A DNA stretch of 64,000 nucleotides from Pullulanibacillus sp. KACC 23026. GTDB lineage: Bacteria > Bacillota > Bacilli > Bacillales > Sporolactobacillaceae. The DNA lies in the NCBI RefSeq assembly GCF_029094525.1, contig NZ_CP119107.1:3658001-3722000 (forward strand), in the 5' to 3' direction. Under the pieces are notes generated by a model. That model was not told the origin of the DNA and made no database searches. It saw only the letters and a list, made by a program, of their open reading frames with translations. Positions 1-8,977 of this stretch are shown here, one piece after another; position 1 is the first letter of the stretch, and the number at the start of each line of letters is the position of its first letter. A program made the translations under genes and the position numbers.

Positions 1-1783
1 AGTTTTGTCACCAGTTTCTTCGTTTGCTCCATAAAATAGGCAGCAGAGGCCGTCCCTTCCCCTACTTGGGCAAGGCGTTCTTCCCATTTTGCCGTTAGCT
101 CAGGTGAAGCAAGCAGCGCATCGCCGACTGCTTCAATCAATACCTTTCCTTTATCGGTGGCATAAACTTGATTCTTCTTAACCTCTATATACTGACGATC
201 CTTAAGCATCGTAATAATACCAGCCCGCGTTGCCTCTGTTCCTAAGCCCTCCACTTTATTCAGCACTTTTTCTAACTCTTCGTTCTCCAAAAATTTCCCC
301 GCTGTCTTCATTAGAGTAATGAGCTGTCCTTCTGTATACCGCTTTGGTGCCTGCGTCTTTCCTTCCTTGACGCGAACCTCCACCACCTTCCCCTTTTCTC
401 CTTCATGAACAACTGGAAGAATCGTGTCGTTATCGTGCTCCTCTTGAAAGATAACTCGGCGCCAGCCCTCTTGAATAAGTTGTTTTCCCTTTGAACGAAA
501 CTGCGCTCTTCCATCAACAAGAGTGGTTAAAGTTGTGTAATCAAAAATGGCGGGATCGTGATGAGCCGTCTCACGACTAGGTCATAGAGCTTCCGTTCAT
601 CAGCAGGCAATCGCTCAGGGTCCGTCACTTGCTCGGTCGGAATAATCGCATAGTGATCACTGACTTTGCTTTCATTCACAAATCTTTTATTTTGATGCAA
701 AGAGGTATGGACGAGCGGAAAGAACGCCTTGTAAGCTTCAAACTGACTGAGCTTCTTCAAAATCTCAGGAAATTGATCCGCCTCTCCTTTTGTTACATAA
801 TTCGAATCCGATCGAGGATAGGAGAGAAATCCTTTTTGATATAGGGATTGAGCGAGATCCAAAGTCTTTTTGGGAGAGAATTGAAAAAGTTTATTAGCAG
901 TTGCCTGCAACGAGGAAAGATTAAAAAGAAGCGGTGGAGGATATACCTTTCGCTCTGTTTTGAGATTCATAATTTCGGAGGGTTTCCCTTTACAAAAATC
1001 AGCTATCTTACGGGCTAATTCAGGATCATTAAGACGCGTTTCGTCGTCCTTCAGCCAAGTTCCCTCATACTCTCTTCCATCAAAATTAAAACGGGCGATA
1101 ACCTCCCAAAAAGGTTCAGGCTTAAAGGCTTCAATTTCCTTCTCTCTTTTTACAATAAGGGCGAGTGTTGGGGTTTGAACCCGTCCTACTGAGAAGACAT
1201 CATTGATCCCCTTCTTCTTTAACAAGAGTGTATAAAGCCTTGAAGCATTCATGCCAACCAGCCAATCCGAGCAAGCTCTAGTATAAGCTTCATAATACAA
1301 GTTGATTTTTTCAGAGGCATCGCGGATTTCTTTAAATCCCTCATAGATCGCTTTTTTAGTCAAAGATGAGATCCACAAACGCTTCATCGGCTTTCTGGAA
1401 CCGCAGAGATTGACAATATTACGAATGATTAACTCCCCTTCTCGCCCTGCGTCTCCAGCATGGATGATCTCGGTGACGTCTTCACGCTTTATGAGGCTCT
1501 TGACAAGATTGAACTGCTTGGCCTTAGACCTTGTGACTTCATAATGAAAGTGATCAGGAATCATGGGAAGGGTCTTAAGGGACCAGCGTTTCCATTCCCC
1601 CTGATAAAATTCGGGGCTAGACAATTCCGTGAGATGCCCCACTGCCCAGGTACAGTAGGCGCCACCTGGGAAAAGCTCATTCGGAGAAATATCTAAGTAA
1701 CCACTCTGCTTTCGGAACTTAAAAGGCGCCGCAAGCGACAGCCCTTGATCCGGCTTTTCAGCTATGATTAAGACACGGCCCAT
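1..1783 (-). pseudogene. topB: DNA topoisomerase III (topB), apparently frameshifted; 3' end beyond the window
   Basis: Type IA topoisomerase, which relaxes and decatenates DNA by cutting one strand through a tyrosine. The protein starts MGRVLIIAEKPDQG (TOPRIM domain, with the acidic DAGREGE motif near residue 110). The active-site tyrosine lies in the SYPRSDSNY motif. The ATG at 1783 is chosen because GAGAGG lies about 10 bases upstream; longer in-frame starts lack a site. The frame ends prematurely after VVRRLITIP, but a second frame picks up the family sequence at once (DPAIFDYTT) and stays open to the window edge with good topoisomerase sequence (GLGTEATRAGI). A one-base change around 553-565 explains this. 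It could be a true pseudogene or an assembly error. Confidence 0.8.
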
Positions 1784-2028
1784 TCTTTCAAATCCTCTCA
1801 AACAAATTAATCCAGTCATAAATGGCTTTAATCCAAGTGTAGACGAACGTGCGTTCCGGGTCAATCGCGAATTGCTTTTTTTTACGATTTTTATAACCAA
1901 TGTCCTAATAGAAAAAGCTGACTCCAAAGAGAAATTTCCCCTTCAGAATCAGCCTCATTTCTTATACGCATTTACGTTCTATAAGTGGAACCTTGTCGAG
2001 GAACACTCTCGTTGCATGTCATCTCTCA

Positions 2029-3495
2029 TTATGCGGCTATTTGGTTTTCCTTTACCTTTTTTGTAAAAGAACTGACGACAAAGGTTACCACGAGATTAAG
2101 AATCATCGCCACAATGCCGCTGTTGAGATCTTGGATTGGCTGCGGCATGAATGGCAAGAGAGTCCCTGTCGTTTGGTTGGTTACTGTCACATAAGCCACG
2201 ACTAACTCACCTACTAGAATACCAGCAAAAGCCCCTGCTTTGGAGATCGGATTTCTTTTCATAAAACTGAAGACAATGGCTGGGAAGAATTGGGTCACCA
2301 TGCTGTAACCCATTAATAAAAGGGCAACAATGGTCTGTCCGCCATTGAATGTAAAGTACAAGGCGATTAAAGAGACAACCGGAACCAGATACTTGGCAAC
2401 CGACGCAACTTGTGACTCGCTTGCAGAAGGTTTGAATACTTTGAACAAGTTTTTGGAAATCATTGTTGAAGCGGTCATTAACAACATAGAGCCCGGCACT
2501 AGCGCACACAACAGACCGGCGGCGCCTATGAAACCAACAAACCAGTGAGGAAAAGTTTGTACGGAAAGAACGAGAAGCGCATTATCCCCATCTGAACCTT
2601 CCAATGCCGGTTTGACGGTCAATATGGCAGCAAAGCCAGCAAAGAAAACAAACAAAAGAATCAATTGATATAAAGGAAAAATGACGGCATTGCGGCGGAA
2701 AACTTTTTCATTTTTAGCCGTATAGACAGCACCAAATGAATGCGGCCACGTGTAGAAACCAAGGGCAGTGAGAATAACGGTTGAAATAAACCAATAGACA
2801 CTCATCCCTTTATTAGGTAAGGCTAAAAAGCCTGGTTTGGCTTGGTCGATCGAATGAAACATATTGCTGAAACTTCCATAGTAATGAAGCGGAAAATAAA
2901 TTCCTAGAATCACAACGATAACTAATACTAAAGCATCTTTCATCACGGATGTCCAAGCTGTCCCATGAACCCCTGAAATCGTGACATAAATCGTGATCGC
3001 AATGACCCCGATCCAAATTGCAGCAGTTGAAGAGATCGAGCCGTATGAAGCAATGCTCACAATGCTTCCGAGCCCCTTCAATTGTAAGACGAGGTAAGGA
3101 ATCATCGCAACGATCCCAATAATTGAGACAAGGATTCCAAGAGCTGGGCTATCATATTTTTTTATAAAAAAGTCCGATTGAGATAATAGCTTATGTTTGT
3201 TAGAAAAACGCCAGATAGCCGGTAATAACCAATAAGAAATAACGTAAGCCAAGGCACCGTACCAAAGAATGTATAACGTCGGTCCCCCTTTTCCATAGGC
3301 CCAGCCGCTTCCGCCAAGAAAGGTGAAAGTGGTATAGATTTCCCCTGCGCTTAATAAGAAGACAAACAAGGTTCCAAAGCTGCGACCGCCTGTTGTCCAC
3401 TGTTCAAGATCCATCTGCTTGCCTCTGCGTGCTTGAATGCCAAGGTATAAGGCAATTAACAAGAAGAATAGAATGATTAATAAGGCACTGTTCAT
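2029..3495 (-). CDS. Sodium:solute symporter (SSS family)
   Basis: A 488-residue membrane protein with about 13 hydrophobic segments, normal for the SSS (SLC5) family, which couples Na+ entry to uptake of organic solutes. The N-terminus MNSALLIILFFLLIALYLG followed by a TGGRSFG loop (around residues 35-41) is characteristic, as is the lysine-rich cytoplasmic C-terminus. The start overlaps the stop of the small DUF3311 gene by four bases (ATGA), so the two are translationally coupled. This matches the B. subtilis YhjC/YhjB arrangement. A paralogous pair lies at 23-24.8 kb. The substrate cannot be read from sequence; the neighbouring amidohydrolases suggest organic acids or N-substituted amino acids, which is inference. 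Confidence 0.9.
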   Translation of the reverse strand: MNSALLIILFFLLIALYLGIQARRGKQMDLEQWTTGGRSFGTLFVFLLSAGEIYTTFTFLGGSGWAYGKGGPTLYILWYGALAYVISYWLLPAIWRFSNKHKLLSQSDFFIKKYDSPALGILVSIIGIVAMIPYLVLQLKGLGSIVSIASYGSISSTAAIWIGVIAITIYVTISGVHGTAWTSVMKDALVLVIVVILGIYFPLHYYGSFSNMFHSIDQAKPGFLALPNKGMSVYWFISTVILTALGFYTWPHSFGAVYTAKNEKVFRRNAVIFPLYQLILLFVFFAGFAAILTVKPALEGSDGDNALLVLSVQTFPHWFVGFIGAAGLLCALVPGSMLLMTASTMISKNLFKVFKPSASESQVASVAKYLVPVVSLIALYFTFNGGQTIVALLLMGYSMVTQFFPAIVFSFMKRNPISKAGAFAGILVGELVVAYVTVTNQTTGTLLPFMPQPIQDLNSGIVAMILNLVVTFVVSSFTKKVKENQIAA

Positions 3496-3686
3496 TCTGA
3501 ATCACCACCTTGATTGACGGGATCTGTCTTATACACAATCCACATGATAACAGTCGTTAAGACAACCCATAGAACGGTCCAAAACATAATGAATGGCATG
3601 CCAAGGACATAAGGCTCTGTTCGATTCACAAAAAACATTCCGATAATTAGTGCAAGAAACGGTAAAGCGGGTAAAATCAATTTCAT
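3492..3686 (-). CDS. Small DUF3311 membrane protein, partner of the symporter
   Basis: A 64-residue protein with two predicted membrane helices (residues 4-22 and about 30-52) separated by a short loop containing NRTEPYVLG. The family is DUF3311, which in Bacilli is nearly always encoded directly before an SSS symporter. Its role is not established; an assembly or regulatory subunit of the carrier is a reasonable inference. The ATG at 3686 has AAAGGGGG a few bases upstream, and the stop overlaps the symporter start. The equivalent at 24575-24787 has the same layout. Confidence 0.85.
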   Translation of the reverse strand: MKLILPALPFLALIIGMFFVNRTEPYVLGMPFIMFWTVLWVVLTTVIMWIVYKTDPVNQGGDSE

Positions 3687-4012
3687 GTCTGGTCCCCCTT
3701 TTTAAATAATGAGTATAAGATGACGTCCAAATCATCGGCTTGCGAGTATTAACTCGACGAAAGAACACCTCCTAACGCCAACCAAATCGCAATAATAAAC
3801 TATATTCAGATTTTTCTATTTAATTAATCCCGTTAATCAAAAAACATCCACTTTACAAACAACTTTTTTCTCGCTGCAATCCGAGTCCCCGATCGACCTA
3901 CATCCCTTTTTCAGGCTTAGGTTATGATGAAGTTCATGACACTTTCACGATTTCTGTTAAGTGTAACGATCTAACTCGATTGACTGTTACCGTGATCCCT
4001 TGAGCAATCGGG
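3687..4012. other. Intergenic, about 330 bp
   Basis: No gene of convincing length or ribosome binding site is visible. It must hold the promoter of the DUF3311/symporter pair on the minus strand and the 3' end of the amidohydrolase transcript. An imperfect GTGACCC/GGGATCAC pairing near 3990-4016 could form a weak hairpin after the amidohydrolase stop, but it has no T-tract. Confidence 0.4.
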
Positions 4013-5206
4013 TCACTCAGCATTTAATTTGAAAACGGCTTGAACAAAGGCTTTGACGCCGATTGGAAGTGACTCCTCATCAATGGTAAAGCGCGGATGA
4101 TGGTGGGGGTAAACAATCCCTTTTTCCTCATTCCCTGCCCCTACCATAAAGAAGGATCCTGGTGCTTTTTGTTGAAATCCCGAAAAATCCTCCCCGCCCA
4201 TTGTAGGGACTCCGTCTTTAATTGCCTCTTCGCCAAACGTCTCTACGAATGCCTCACGGAGTTTCGTTGTGACTTCTTTATCATTGATCACAGGGCGATA
4301 TCCTTTTTGATAACTAAATTCATAAGAGGCTCCATGCGCTTCCGTTACCCCTTTAACAATTCGTTCCATTAAAGCAGGCACTTCTTCTCTTAATTCTGGC
4401 TTGAAAGAACGCACGGTCCCATTGAGATAAACGGACCCCGGAATAACATTATGAGCAGTCCCCGCAATAAATTGAGTCACAGATAGAACAAGCGGATCCA
4501 GTGGATCAATATTCCTCGAGACAATATGTTGGAGATTGGTCACAACCTGTGCCCCTATAGCGATGCTGTCAATCGTGAAATGAGGCTGTGCCGCATGTCC
4601 CCCTTTTCCTTTTATCGTAATATGAAACTCGTCTGGGGAAGCCATCATGGGTCCTGAAACAACTTCAATTTTCCCAATTTCTATTGGCGCCCATAAATGA
4701 AGACCGATTACTTGATCCACACCGTCCATCACACCCGCTTGGACCATTTCTTCCGCTCCGCCCGGTGACAGTTCTTCGGCATGCTGAAAAATAAAATGAA
4801 TGTCACCCGGAACCTCTTCTTTTAACTGCGATAAAATTTTCGCTGTCCCGAGCAAAATGCTGGTATGACCGTCATGACCACACGCATGCATGACCCCATC
4901 ATTTTTTGAAACAAAATCGAACTGATTTTCTTCTTTAATCGGCAGGGCATCCATATCCGCCCGAATTGCTAAAGTGCGCCCTTTACGACTGCCTTTTAAC
5001 TTTGCTACAACACTCGTTTTGGTCGGTCTTGACAACTCCAAACCGCCGAACGATTCAAGCGTGTCATAAATAAATTGGGAAGTTTGTTCCTCTTGAAAGG
5101 ATAATTCAGGATGCTGATGCAAATATCTCCTCCACTTCACTATATCCTCTTTGACGCTCTCAACAAGTTCATTTACCTTATCCAAACTATTAATCAGATC
5201 TGACAT
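4013..5206 (-). CDS. M20-family amidohydrolase (N-acyl amino acid / hippurate hydrolase type)
   Basis: A 397-residue zinc-dependent hydrolase of the M20D group (hippurate hydrolase, IAA-amino acid hydrolase, AmhX/YtnL-like). The metal-binding signature HACGHDGH sits near residues 107-114, the general-base pair in QHAEELSPGG near 140, and the dimerisation lid domain follows at about 185-295, before a C-terminal MGGEDFS metal motif. It would release a free amino acid from an N-acyl derivative in the cytoplasm. The ATG at 5206 has GAGAGGGG upstream. It is followed on the same strand, after 326 bp, by the DUF3311/symporter pair and preceded by another M20 enzyme. Confidence 0.88.
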   Translation of the reverse strand: MSDLINSLDKVNELVESVKEDIVKWRRYLHQHPELSFQEEQTSQFIYDTLESFGGLELSRPTKTSVVAKLKGSRKGRTLAIRADMDALPIKEENQFDFVSKNDGVMHACGHDGHTSILLGTAKILSQLKEEVPGDIHFIFQHAEELSPGGAEEMVQAGVMDGVDQVIGLHLWAPIEIGKIEVVSGPMMASPDEFHITIKGKGGHAAQPHFTIDSIAIGAQVVTNLQHIVSRNIDPLDPLVLSVTQFIAGTAHNVIPGSVYLNGTVRSFKPELREEVPALMERIVKGVTEAHGASYEFSYQKGYRPVINDKEVTTKLREAFVETFGEEAIKDGVPTMGGEDFSGFQQKAPGSFFMVGAGNEEKGIVYPHHHPRFTIDEESLPIGVKAFVQAVFKLNAE

Positions 5207-5279
5207 AAAAATGGCCCCTCTCTTCTCTTACCTGCTAGTTTCTGTTCGTTTTTTTCTTCTGAATGGATTCCTTCTAAGC

Positions 5280-6518
5280 TTAGCTTCTTTCGGCGATCTT
5301 AAGGATGGCGTTGTACAATGCCTCAGCAGCAAGTCCACAATCCTCAAGGGAAGTGTACTCATCAGGGTGGTGACTAATGCCGTTCTTTGATCGAACAAAA
5401 ATCATCCCAACTGGACATAAATCCTTGAACTGCATCCCATCATGACCTGCCCCGCTTATAAGCTCGATAGGCTCAAGCCCCATTTCGTTGAACACTTGCA
5501 TCATGAATTGCTGGATGCTTTCATCGCATTTAACAGGCGCAATTCTTTGCAGGACATCCACTTGGCAGTGAACCCCTCGTTCTTTACAAATCTGCTCTGC
5601 CTGATTCAAAATACGTTTTTCAACTTCATCCCTTATTGTTTCATCGACATCTCGCAAATCGAGCGTGAATTCCACTTCTCCTGGAATGATGTTGACACCG
5701 CCCGGCTTTAGGCTCAATTGGCCGACCGTTCCAACTGTCCGCGGTTTTTGGGCAGCCTCTTCTTCTATAGCTTGGATGATGGCGGAAGCAGCCGTCAAAG
5801 CATCTCTTCGTAAATTCATTGGGGTGCTCCCTGCATGTCCGGCCTCTCCTGTGATCGTAAACTTCAGCCACAGTGGTCCAGCAATTCCGCTTACAATCCC
5901 AATTGGCAGATTCTTTGACTCAAGAATTTTACCTTGTTCAATATGTACCTCTAGATAGGCTTTGACGCTCCCCTGAGAACGCGCGGCCTCATGGAATCGA
6001 TCAGGACTAAGCCCATACGCTTTCATGGCCTGCTCAACGCTGACCCCATCCTGATCAACATAGTGTAAATCCGATTTTTCAAGCGTGCCAGCAAGCCCTC
6101 GACTGCCAATCATCCCGAAACGAAACCGTGCCCCTTCTTCATCTGTAAAAGCAATCACTTCTACTGGAGACTTTAATTTTATTTGCTTTTCTCCCAAGGT
6201 CTGCAAGGCTTCCACCGCAGCAAGAACACCTAATGGGCCATCAAAGTCCCCGCCATGCGGAACCGAATCCAAATGCGAACCTACCAGTAAAACAGGGGAA
6301 TCAGGATTCATTCCCTCGAGTCGGCCAATTAAATTTCCTACCGCATCTTCGCGGACAGAAAGCCCTGCTTCACGCATGAAAGCCGCAACCCTGTCCTTGG
6401 CCTCTCGTTCTTCTTTTGTAAACGATAAGCGTGTAACGCCACCGCTTCCGTCCGAGTGATGGCCAATAGAGCTCAGGCTCATCAAACGGTTCCAGAGTCG
6501 TTCTTGTTGTACATTCAT
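5280..6518 (-). CDS. M20-family hydantoinase/carbamoylase (allantoate or N-carbamoyl-L-amino acid amidohydrolase type)
   Basis: A 412-residue Zn-dependent hydrolase of the AllC/HyuC/AmaB branch of M20. Visible signatures are GSHLDSVPHGGDFDGPLG (about residues 80-97, first metal ligands), FTDEEGARF (about 125, acidic ligand), VHIEQG (about 190) and SGAGHDGM near the C-terminus. Such enzymes hydrolyse N-carbamoyl amino acids, ureidoglycolate/allantoate, or condense to beta-ureidopropionase activity; the exact substrate is undetermined. A strong AAGGAGGG lies unusually far (about 14 bases) from the ATG, yet no nearer in-frame start is present. It is likely co-transcribed with the next M20 gene 73 bp downstream. 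Confidence 0.87.
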   Translation of the reverse strand: MNVQQERLWNRLMSLSSIGHHSDGSGGVTRLSFTKEEREAKDRVAAFMREAGLSVREDAVGNLIGRLEGMNPDSPVLLVGSHLDSVPHGGDFDGPLGVLAAVEALQTLGEKQIKLKSPVEVIAFTDEEGARFRFGMIGSRGLAGTLEKSDLHYVDQDGVSVEQAMKAYGLSPDRFHEAARSQGSVKAYLEVHIEQGKILESKNLPIGIVSGIAGPLWLKFTITGEAGHAGSTPMNLRRDALTAASAIIQAIEEEAAQKPRTVGTVGQLSLKPGGVNIIPGEVEFTLDLRDVDETIRDEVEKRILNQAEQICKERGVHCQVDVLQRIAPVKCDESIQQFMMQVFNEMGLEPIELISGAGHDGMQFKDLCPVGMIFVRSKNGISHHPDEYTSLEDCGLAAEALYNAILKIAERS

Positions 6519-6928
6519 AGATTCTATAAAACCCTCCTTCGTAATATTTCAACAATATTAAAATTTTGTGTTAGTATAACATTAATCTTTATTGTGTTGC
6601 TAGAGTTAATTTTTTGAAAATGCTTCCATTTACAAGACAGTTAAACCATGATAAACGGTTTCAGTCTATTGTTTAGAGCGCGCACGCCTTCGCTTTAGCT
6701 CAAGTAATACGAAAATTAATAGGACAACAAGAGGACACGCCATAAGCATTCTTATCATCGATTTCCCAATAACGCTAAACTCTATTAAAAAGGTAACCGC
6801 CTCCAAATAGAAGGGGTCACCTTAATTCATGATCATTAGGTCTTTTCCTCAATTTCACTTAAATAAGTTCCATACCACTTGTCCACCCCATAGTATAATC
6901 ATGTAACATCACAAGGGGGTGTTTACAG

Positions 6929-7003
6929 ATGGGTAACGGATTTGCTTTAATCGTTGTGCTGTTTATCCTTCTTATTATTGTCGGTACCGCATATGTTTAC
7001 TAA
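6929..7003 (+). CDS. YjcZ-family sporulation micro-protein (24 residues)
   Basis: A very short gene encoding a Met-Gly-Asn-Gly start followed by the invariant YjcZ membrane segment ([20 protein letters not shown]). It is the minimal member: the Gly/Tyr-rich head seen in the other three copies in this window is reduced to four residues. AGGGGGTG lies before the ATG, and a rho-independent terminator follows directly. A CATAGTATA element at 6889-6897 matches the late-sporulation sigma-K -10 consensus CATANNNTA, 32 bases before the start. YjcZ proteins are known small sporulation/spore proteins; their mechanism is not understood. Confidence 0.85.
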   Translation: MGNGFALIVVLFILLIIVGTAYVY

Positions 7004-7017
7004 GAAGTAACTAATAA

Positions 7018-7048
7018 ATAAAGGACTGAGCCTCTGCTCAGTCCTTTT
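7018..7048 (+). terminator. Terminator after the YjcZ gene
   Basis: AGGACTGAG pairs with CTCAGTCCT around a five-base loop, followed by TTTT, 15 bases after the stop. Confidence 0.8.
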
Positions 7049-7095
7049 AATTCCTTAGAATAGGGACAACCCCTATTCACCAACCATAAGCTTAC

Positions 7096-8040
7096 TTAAA
7101 TGGAATCGATTTTAAATGTGGTCATGCAGGTGATCATTTCTCCAGGCTTTAAACTGTTCATACCCGTTTCTTCCTCAGGTAATGAAAGATTAGGGGCATT
7201 CGTTACCCAAGTATAAGGTTCAATGGCAACAAAGTCGGATTCGCCATCTGACGTAAAGACCACCCATTGAGTGAACGGGCCGTCCGCTGTGTACTTAATC
7301 TCAAGTCCGTTATCAGGAATAGACAAGGTTGCTGTTTTATTGTTCGTCATTTTATAAATATTGTCTAACACTTTTCCAAATAAACGAGCCCCTTTCTTTA
7401 GCTCATCCGCAAAAAGATCCTTGATGAATCGTTCGGTTGGCATATGGCGGTCATTCAGCTCCCACTGATCACCAAGCTCGATTTGAAGAGTTGATGATTG
7501 AATCGGAAAATGGAAGGTTGTATGGTAACCAAGACCGACAGGCATAGCTAAATCGCCTCTATTTTTGATCACCAAAGATTGCGTGACTTCGTTTTCCGAT
7601 AATTGAATCGTCATTTGCATAATAAACTCATGCGGAAATTGCTTCATGATAGAAGGATGATCCTCTGATCTTAATTCAAGGACTAGACAGTTATGAGCTG
7701 GATCAATATTTTTGACTTGCCAAGGCTTATCATTAACAAATCCGTGAATATGGCAATCTTCTTTAGCACGGTTCATTTCAAGGTGATAAGTCCGTCCATC
7801 AAATTCAAATTGAGCGTGATCAATTCGGTTAGGCGGAAACAAAACAGGCGTGCCATAAAGCGTTTTTCTGGCATCCCTTTCTTCTTTCGATGACGGCGTC
7901 CGCAAAATTTCAACATTCTTTCCTTTATGATAAATGGATATAAGATTAGCGCCCTCAGAAGGCATAACGATAACAGATAACCAATCATTTTCAATTTTAT
8001 AGGCCTGTTCTTCCAAAAATGTCATCTTTTTAATACTCAT
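7096..8040 (-). CDS. Aldose 1-epimerase family protein
   Basis: A 314-residue beta-sandwich of the galactose-mutarotase-like superfamily. Typical elements are the N-terminal strand NDWLSVIVMPSEGANLISI, the middle HIHGFV motif (active-site His near residue 98), GLGYHTTFHFP (second His, about 180) and a late acidic VAIEPYT (catalytic Glu, about 275). It would interconvert alpha and beta anomers of a sugar or a sugar phosphate. The ATG at 8040 is preferred over an upstream in-frame start at 8073 because AAAGGAG lies 7 bases before it. It is monocistronic, convergent with the yjcZ gene. Confidence 0.85.
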   Translation of the reverse strand: MSIKKMTFLEEQAYKIENDWLSVIVMPSEGANLISIYHKGKNVEILRTPSSKEERDARKTLYGTPVLFPPNRIDHAQFEFDGRTYHLEMNRAKEDCHIHGFVNDKPWQVKNIDPAHNCLVLELRSEDHPSIMKQFPHEFIMQMTIQLSENEVTQSLVIKNRGDLAMPVGLGYHTTFHFPIQSSTLQIELGDQWELNDRHMPTERFIKDLFADELKKGARLFGKVLDNIYKMTNNKTATLSIPDNGLEIKYTADGPFTQWVVFTSDGESDFVAIEPYTWVTNAPNLSLPEEETGMNSLKPGEMITCMTTFKIDSI

Positions 8041-8103
8041 CCAAAAAACTCCTTTAATAATCAGTAGGGACAAACCCTTTCGAGAAGTTAGTCTTTCATT
8101 AGT

Positions 8104-8154
8104 GGGGGACAGACCTCTTCAAGCAGTCATTCTTTCAGTTGAGGTCTGTCCCCC
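8104..8154. repeat. Inverted repeat of the GACAGACC type
   Basis: Perfect 14-bp arms (GGGGGACAGACCTC / GAGGTCTGTCCCCC) with a 23-base loop. Related hairpins are at 58054-58111 and 61783-61831; the loop sequences share a TTCTTTCAGT-like core, which marks them as copies of one dispersed element. Confidence 0.75.
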
Positions 8155-8200
8155 AAAAAAAGAGGATCTAATTCTTTGTGTGAATTAGTATCCCTTTTTA
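8155..8200 (-). terminator. Terminator of the queCDE operon
   Basis: On the minus strand CTAATTC pairs with GAATTAG, extended by GGGA/TCCT, and is followed by a run of seven T. It lies 13 bases after the queE stop. Confidence 0.75.
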
Positions 8201-8212
8201 GTCGTTATTTAG

Positions 8213-8977
8213 TTAAACCCCGCGCTTATTGCCCCAAATGAGAGTATGGACCTGTGGCAGCACCCTTACGTCCTTAAGCTCGGTGCTTTGAATCGCTTTT
8301 TCAATCAGCCATTCATATTTGCCTAGAAGGTGATGGATTAACCCCTCTTTATCTCCGGTCTCAATATCGTCATTGCCGACCTGTAAGAAGAAAGCAACAT
8401 CTGGGTAACGCTCACGTACCTTTACCGCATATTCAAAATCAGCCTCATCAAAAATAACAATTTTTAAACTGACCTGCTGTGTGGCCTTTGGCGATTGACG
8501 AAGCGAACCCAAAATATCATCAAGTACGTTAAAATTAGTTTTCATTCCCGAGCTTGGCGGCTTAGGGGATATCGTTAAATCATTAATTTTGTGCATCCAC
8601 GGCTGCCATTTGGAGCCCTGTGTCTCAAGAGCAACGGCTATGCCCTTTTCCTGAAGCAGATCAATTAAAGCATCTAAAGAAGCAAGAAGCGCTGGGTTCC
8701 CGCCTGAAATCGTGACATGATCAAAGCGCTCTCCGCCTAGGGACACGAGCTCTTCCCAGATCGACTCTGGGGTCATTTGCACAATATCGGCCTTTGCACT
8801 GCCATCCCATGTAAATGGAGAGTCACACCAACTGCAGCGATAGTCACAGCCTGCCGTTCGGACAAACATCGTTTTACGGCCAACAACCATGCCTTCTCCT
8901 TGTATGGTCGGTCCAAAAATCTCTAATACAGGGATGGTTGTTTTTTTCTTTGATTCATTCATCACCGTTTGAGTCAC
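8213..8977 (-). CDS. queE: 7-carboxy-7-deazaguanine synthase QueE
   Basis: Radical-SAM enzyme that rearranges 6-carboxytetrahydropterin into 7-carboxy-7-deazaguanine, the third step of queuosine precursor synthesis. The [4Fe-4S] cluster motif CxxxCxxC appears as CDYRCSWCDSPFTWDG near residue 45, preceded by the family signature FGPTIQGEG. A GTG start at 8977 is preferred: it overlaps the queD stop as GTGA and has AAGGGAG at 8 bases. An ATG three codons upstream sits too close to that site. Last gene of queC-queD-queE; queF, which often follows in Bacilli, is not here. Confidence 0.95.
   Translation of the reverse strand: MTQTVMNESKKKTTIPVLEIFGPTIQGEGMVVGRKTMFVRTAGCDYRCSWCDSPFTWDGSAKADIVQMTPESIWEELVSLGGERFDHVTISGGNPALLASLDALIDLLQEKGIAVALETQGSKWQPWMHKINDLTISPKPPSSGMKTNFNVLDDILGSLRQSPKATQQVSLKIVIFDEADFEYAVKVRERYPDVAFFLQVGNDDIETGDKEGLIHHLLGKYEWLIEKAIQSTELKDVRVLPQVHTLIWGNKRGV

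Noticed and set aside
1784-1927. Longer start for topoisomerase III
   Set aside because: The extra 48 residues are not TOPRIM-like and have no ribosome site.
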